Positions 62,214 through 64,000 of a stretch of 64,000 bases of DNA are shown here, in pieces. This DNA comes from Rutpela maculata. Taxonomy: Eukaryota > Arthropoda > Insecta > Coleoptera > Cerambycidae. Within the stretch, counting starts at the first letter, position 1. Each line of letters begins with the position of its first letter. The translations under genes and the position numbers were made by a program. The stretch spans positions 172,217,984-172,281,983 of the forward strand of contig OW386285.2 in NCBI GenBank assembly GCA_936432065.2. The letters run 5' to 3'. The notes beneath the pieces were generated by a model. The model searched no databases. It was given only the letters and a program-made list of their open reading frames with translations, and had not been told where the DNA came from.

Positions 62214-63076
62214 TACAGGGTGGACCATTAATAATAGACCACAGTTCAAGGGTAGATTCTTTGGATCAAAATATGAGAATATAACCAAACATGCTTTAGT
62301 AAATTGTTTCTGTGGGAAAAGATGCAGGGTGTCAAAATTGTATTTTTTTTTCTGCAATATCTCAACTACCTCTTGACCGATCTTTTCCCAATTTGGTAAG
62401 AAAATGTATGCCCCATGAGTTATACCTGATGATGAATATTTTTTCTCTTTTTTTTTTACGAAACGTTGACACTTTTTTTTTTCAATTAGTTGGCTTTGAG
62501 CTGCGCCCATCCAGTCACGAAAAGTGACACTTTTGACTAGGAAATCTCATGCAGGAGTAATTCCTACGTAAAAAAAGGTACACTTAATAGAACTTGATAA
62601 TTCACCACACTTTTCAATAAACACAATTTGTCCTTTTCAAAAAATTCTTGAGACCTATGCAGCAGTTTTCTCGAAAATGGTTGGATTTATCAAGTTCTAT
62701 CAAGTGTACTTATCTTTTTTACGTAGAAATGACTCCTACATGAGATTTTTTAGTCAAAAGTGCCACTACGTTTCGTAAAAAAAAAAGAGAGAAAATATAT
62801 TTCATCATTAGGTATAGCTCATGAGGCGCCCTCCACAGGATAGCGTGATGTAATACATACATTATTGTTTCTTAGCTTAAAAAATGTTTCCTTACCAAAT
62901 CGGGAGAAGATTGGTCAAGACGTGGATGAGATATTGCAAAAAAAAAGAAAAAAAATTACAATTTTGACACCCTGTATCTTTCTCCACAGCAACAATTTAC
63001 TAAAGCATGTTTAGTTATATCCTCATATTTTGGTCCAGAGAATCTACCCTTGAACTATGGCCTATGGTCCACCCCG
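62214..63076. mobile_element. 0.86-kb palindromic MITE (TACAGGGTGGACCAT ends)
   Basis: CAGGGTGGACCATTAATAAT at 62216 and ATGGCCTATGGTCCACCCCG ending at 63076 are inverted. The arms run about 370 bp: AAACATGCTTTAGTAAATTG, TGACACTTTTGACTAGGAAA and their reversed counterparts. The loop lies near 62640. Nested in the CCCATACAAC element. ORFs at 62211-62510 and 62312-62527 are by-products. Confidence 0.85.
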
Positions 63077-63352
63077 AGGTCCTACTATTCAAGCGAAACA
63101 TTCATACTGAAAAGAAATTCGTTAGTTTTTTCATAGTTTTTTTAATTGTTAAACAACACTAAATGTACAAAAAATTATCTAAAACCTTCATTTAACAAAC
63201 TTTCTACATTTTAATAAAATGGCAATATATATGTAGCGTCAATTTGAGACGCACTCGATATATAGTTATTTGTTAAACAAACGTACAATTTTAAAACTAT
63301 AAAAACAGCTGTATCTATAGGAAAAAATAAGTAAAATTATAAAAATTGGTAA

Positions 63353-63480
63353 TATGTAATTATGTTTCAGTTTTTTTATATGTGATATGATATCCCTGAA
63401 TTTTGCTCTAACCAGCCACTCCTTAACACAGCCAACAGTGTCTGCCTCTGTGGCTTCTTTAAAACAATTACGAACTGCTC
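63353..63480 (-). pseudogene. DUF4806-like C-terminal exon
   Basis: After a minus-strand acceptor TTTCTTTCCAG (ending at 63481) the exon reads GAVRNCFKEATEADTVGCV then KEWLVRAKFRD, fitting the C-terminal part of DUF4806 domains (AVR-x-N, ATE-x-x-V-x-x-x-W-L-x-x-A-K-x-R). It starts in phase 1, so it would join the donor phase of the exon at 20699-20858. The frame stays open to 63266, but residues beyond about 63353 look non-conserved. Upstream exons are not recognised between 63550 and 64000. It may belong to a gene continuing beyond the window; calling it broken is provisional. Confidence 0.5.
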
Positions 63481-64000
63481 CTGGAAAGAAATAAAAATTG
63501 ATCTCAGCTCCCAATAATTGGCGAACACAAAACATTTTTTTTTCCACATTATTTCTTCTTTTATATACTTTTAATACATGCTAACAATTTTTATTTGTGG
63601 GCAAAATATTGATGAGTAAAATGCATTTGTTTATAAAAAAAATAAACAAATTTGAAAAATTTGGTTTAAAAATTTCTTAATTTTTTTTGTTAATATCACT
63701 AAAAAGAACAAAAAAACTACAATCTGAAAAGAATTTATTGTAAGACTTGATCCACTTAAACATTCGACGATTCAATTTTCGACTTTGCTTTTATTTTTTA
63801 GGCGTTGTTCTCAACATACCAACTTGAAATTTGGTATGACGATTTACCTCTCCTAAAGTTTAGTTAAATAATCGATTATTGTTTAAGTTATCATTAATTA
63901 TTTAATTTCAACTGTTTTGATTTGTTACAACTTAAAAAAATGTTCAAGCAGGTTCAGACAAATCCAGTTTTTTTTGCAATTTCATTACGAACAATTCATT

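Larger units (their letters stand above)
61888..64000. mobile_element. Left part of a CCCATACAAC-ended element (runs off the window)
   Basis: The 605-bp array unit is broken right after GAATGCATACTG; intact units continue ATAAAGAC. The new sequence starts CCCATACAACATTTTCACG, followed by about 300 bp crowded with AATATTT/AAATATT motifs. The right end was not found before 64000. If the 2-bp rule of the other CCCA elements holds, the far junction should read TGGG then TGATAAAGAC. A DUF4806-like exon at 63480 lies inside. Confidence 0.55.

Noticed and set aside
62211..62527. 99- and 71-codon ORFs on opposite strands
   Set aside because: By-products of the left arm of a palindromic MITE.

Overview
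This is an intron-containing, AT-rich, repeat-dense eukaryotic window, most likely from an insect. The evidence is an R4/Dong-type LINE set in a (TAA)n tract, a Ty3/gypsy element, DUF4806, THAP and SAM/tnp2-like fragments of the kind found in arthropod genomes, and a mariner/IS630-like relic. A beetle or other large-genome insect is only a guess. I see no intact single-copy host gene. Nearly everything recognisable is mobile DNA or its remains, often nested.

Layout. 0.02-1.2 kb: an element with long inverted arms and a tRNA-like relic in its loop. 2.1-8.75 kb: two adjacent decayed genes on + strand, a multi-exon SAM-domain protein followed 96 bp later by a C2H2 plus CACTA/tnp2-like transposase. 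8.9-16.1 kb: MITEs, a dispersed 0.5-kb repeat, and two loci where ~130-bp units run forward and then reversed. 16.09-18.32 kb: a 2.2-kb element with CCCAGC ends, ACGT-rich subterminal regions and an AT duplication. 18.9-28.03 kb: a nest in which one CCCAGACAGCAC-ended element (19231-27605), carrying DUF4806-like coding sequence, lies inside an inverted truncated relative with a TG duplication; a young 4.8-kb Ty3/gypsy element (20922-25754, TSD AAACA) lies within it.

28-33 kb: MITEs and AT-rich DNA. 33.2-38.8 kb: two minus-strand R4/Dong LINE copies head to tail, one with a long open ORF and one 5'-truncated, with a ~190-bp (TTA)n tract behind. 39-47.6 kb: low-complexity DNA, a THAP-domain relic, a hAT-like MITE with perfect 8-bp TSD, a 78-bp tandem repeat, and two tandem copies of the dispersed repeat. 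47.6-50.8 kb: a 95-bp minisatellite next to a broken mariner-like transposase, then a TATACAGG-ended palindromic MITE. 51.7-61.9 kb: a large inverted array of ~605-bp units, split by a 6.65-kb CCCAGC-ended element (TSD CG) that is itself full of palindromic MITEs. 61888 to the window end: the left end of another element starting CCCATACAAC, with a second DUF4806-like exon inside.

The most interesting theme is a set of elements with CCCA termini, 2-bp target duplications (AT, CG, TG; a fourth is predicted) and a different short motif repeated near each family's ends. Two of the loci contain DUF4806-like exons. I infer a DNA-transposon group whose DUF4806 protein may be the end-binding or transposition protein.
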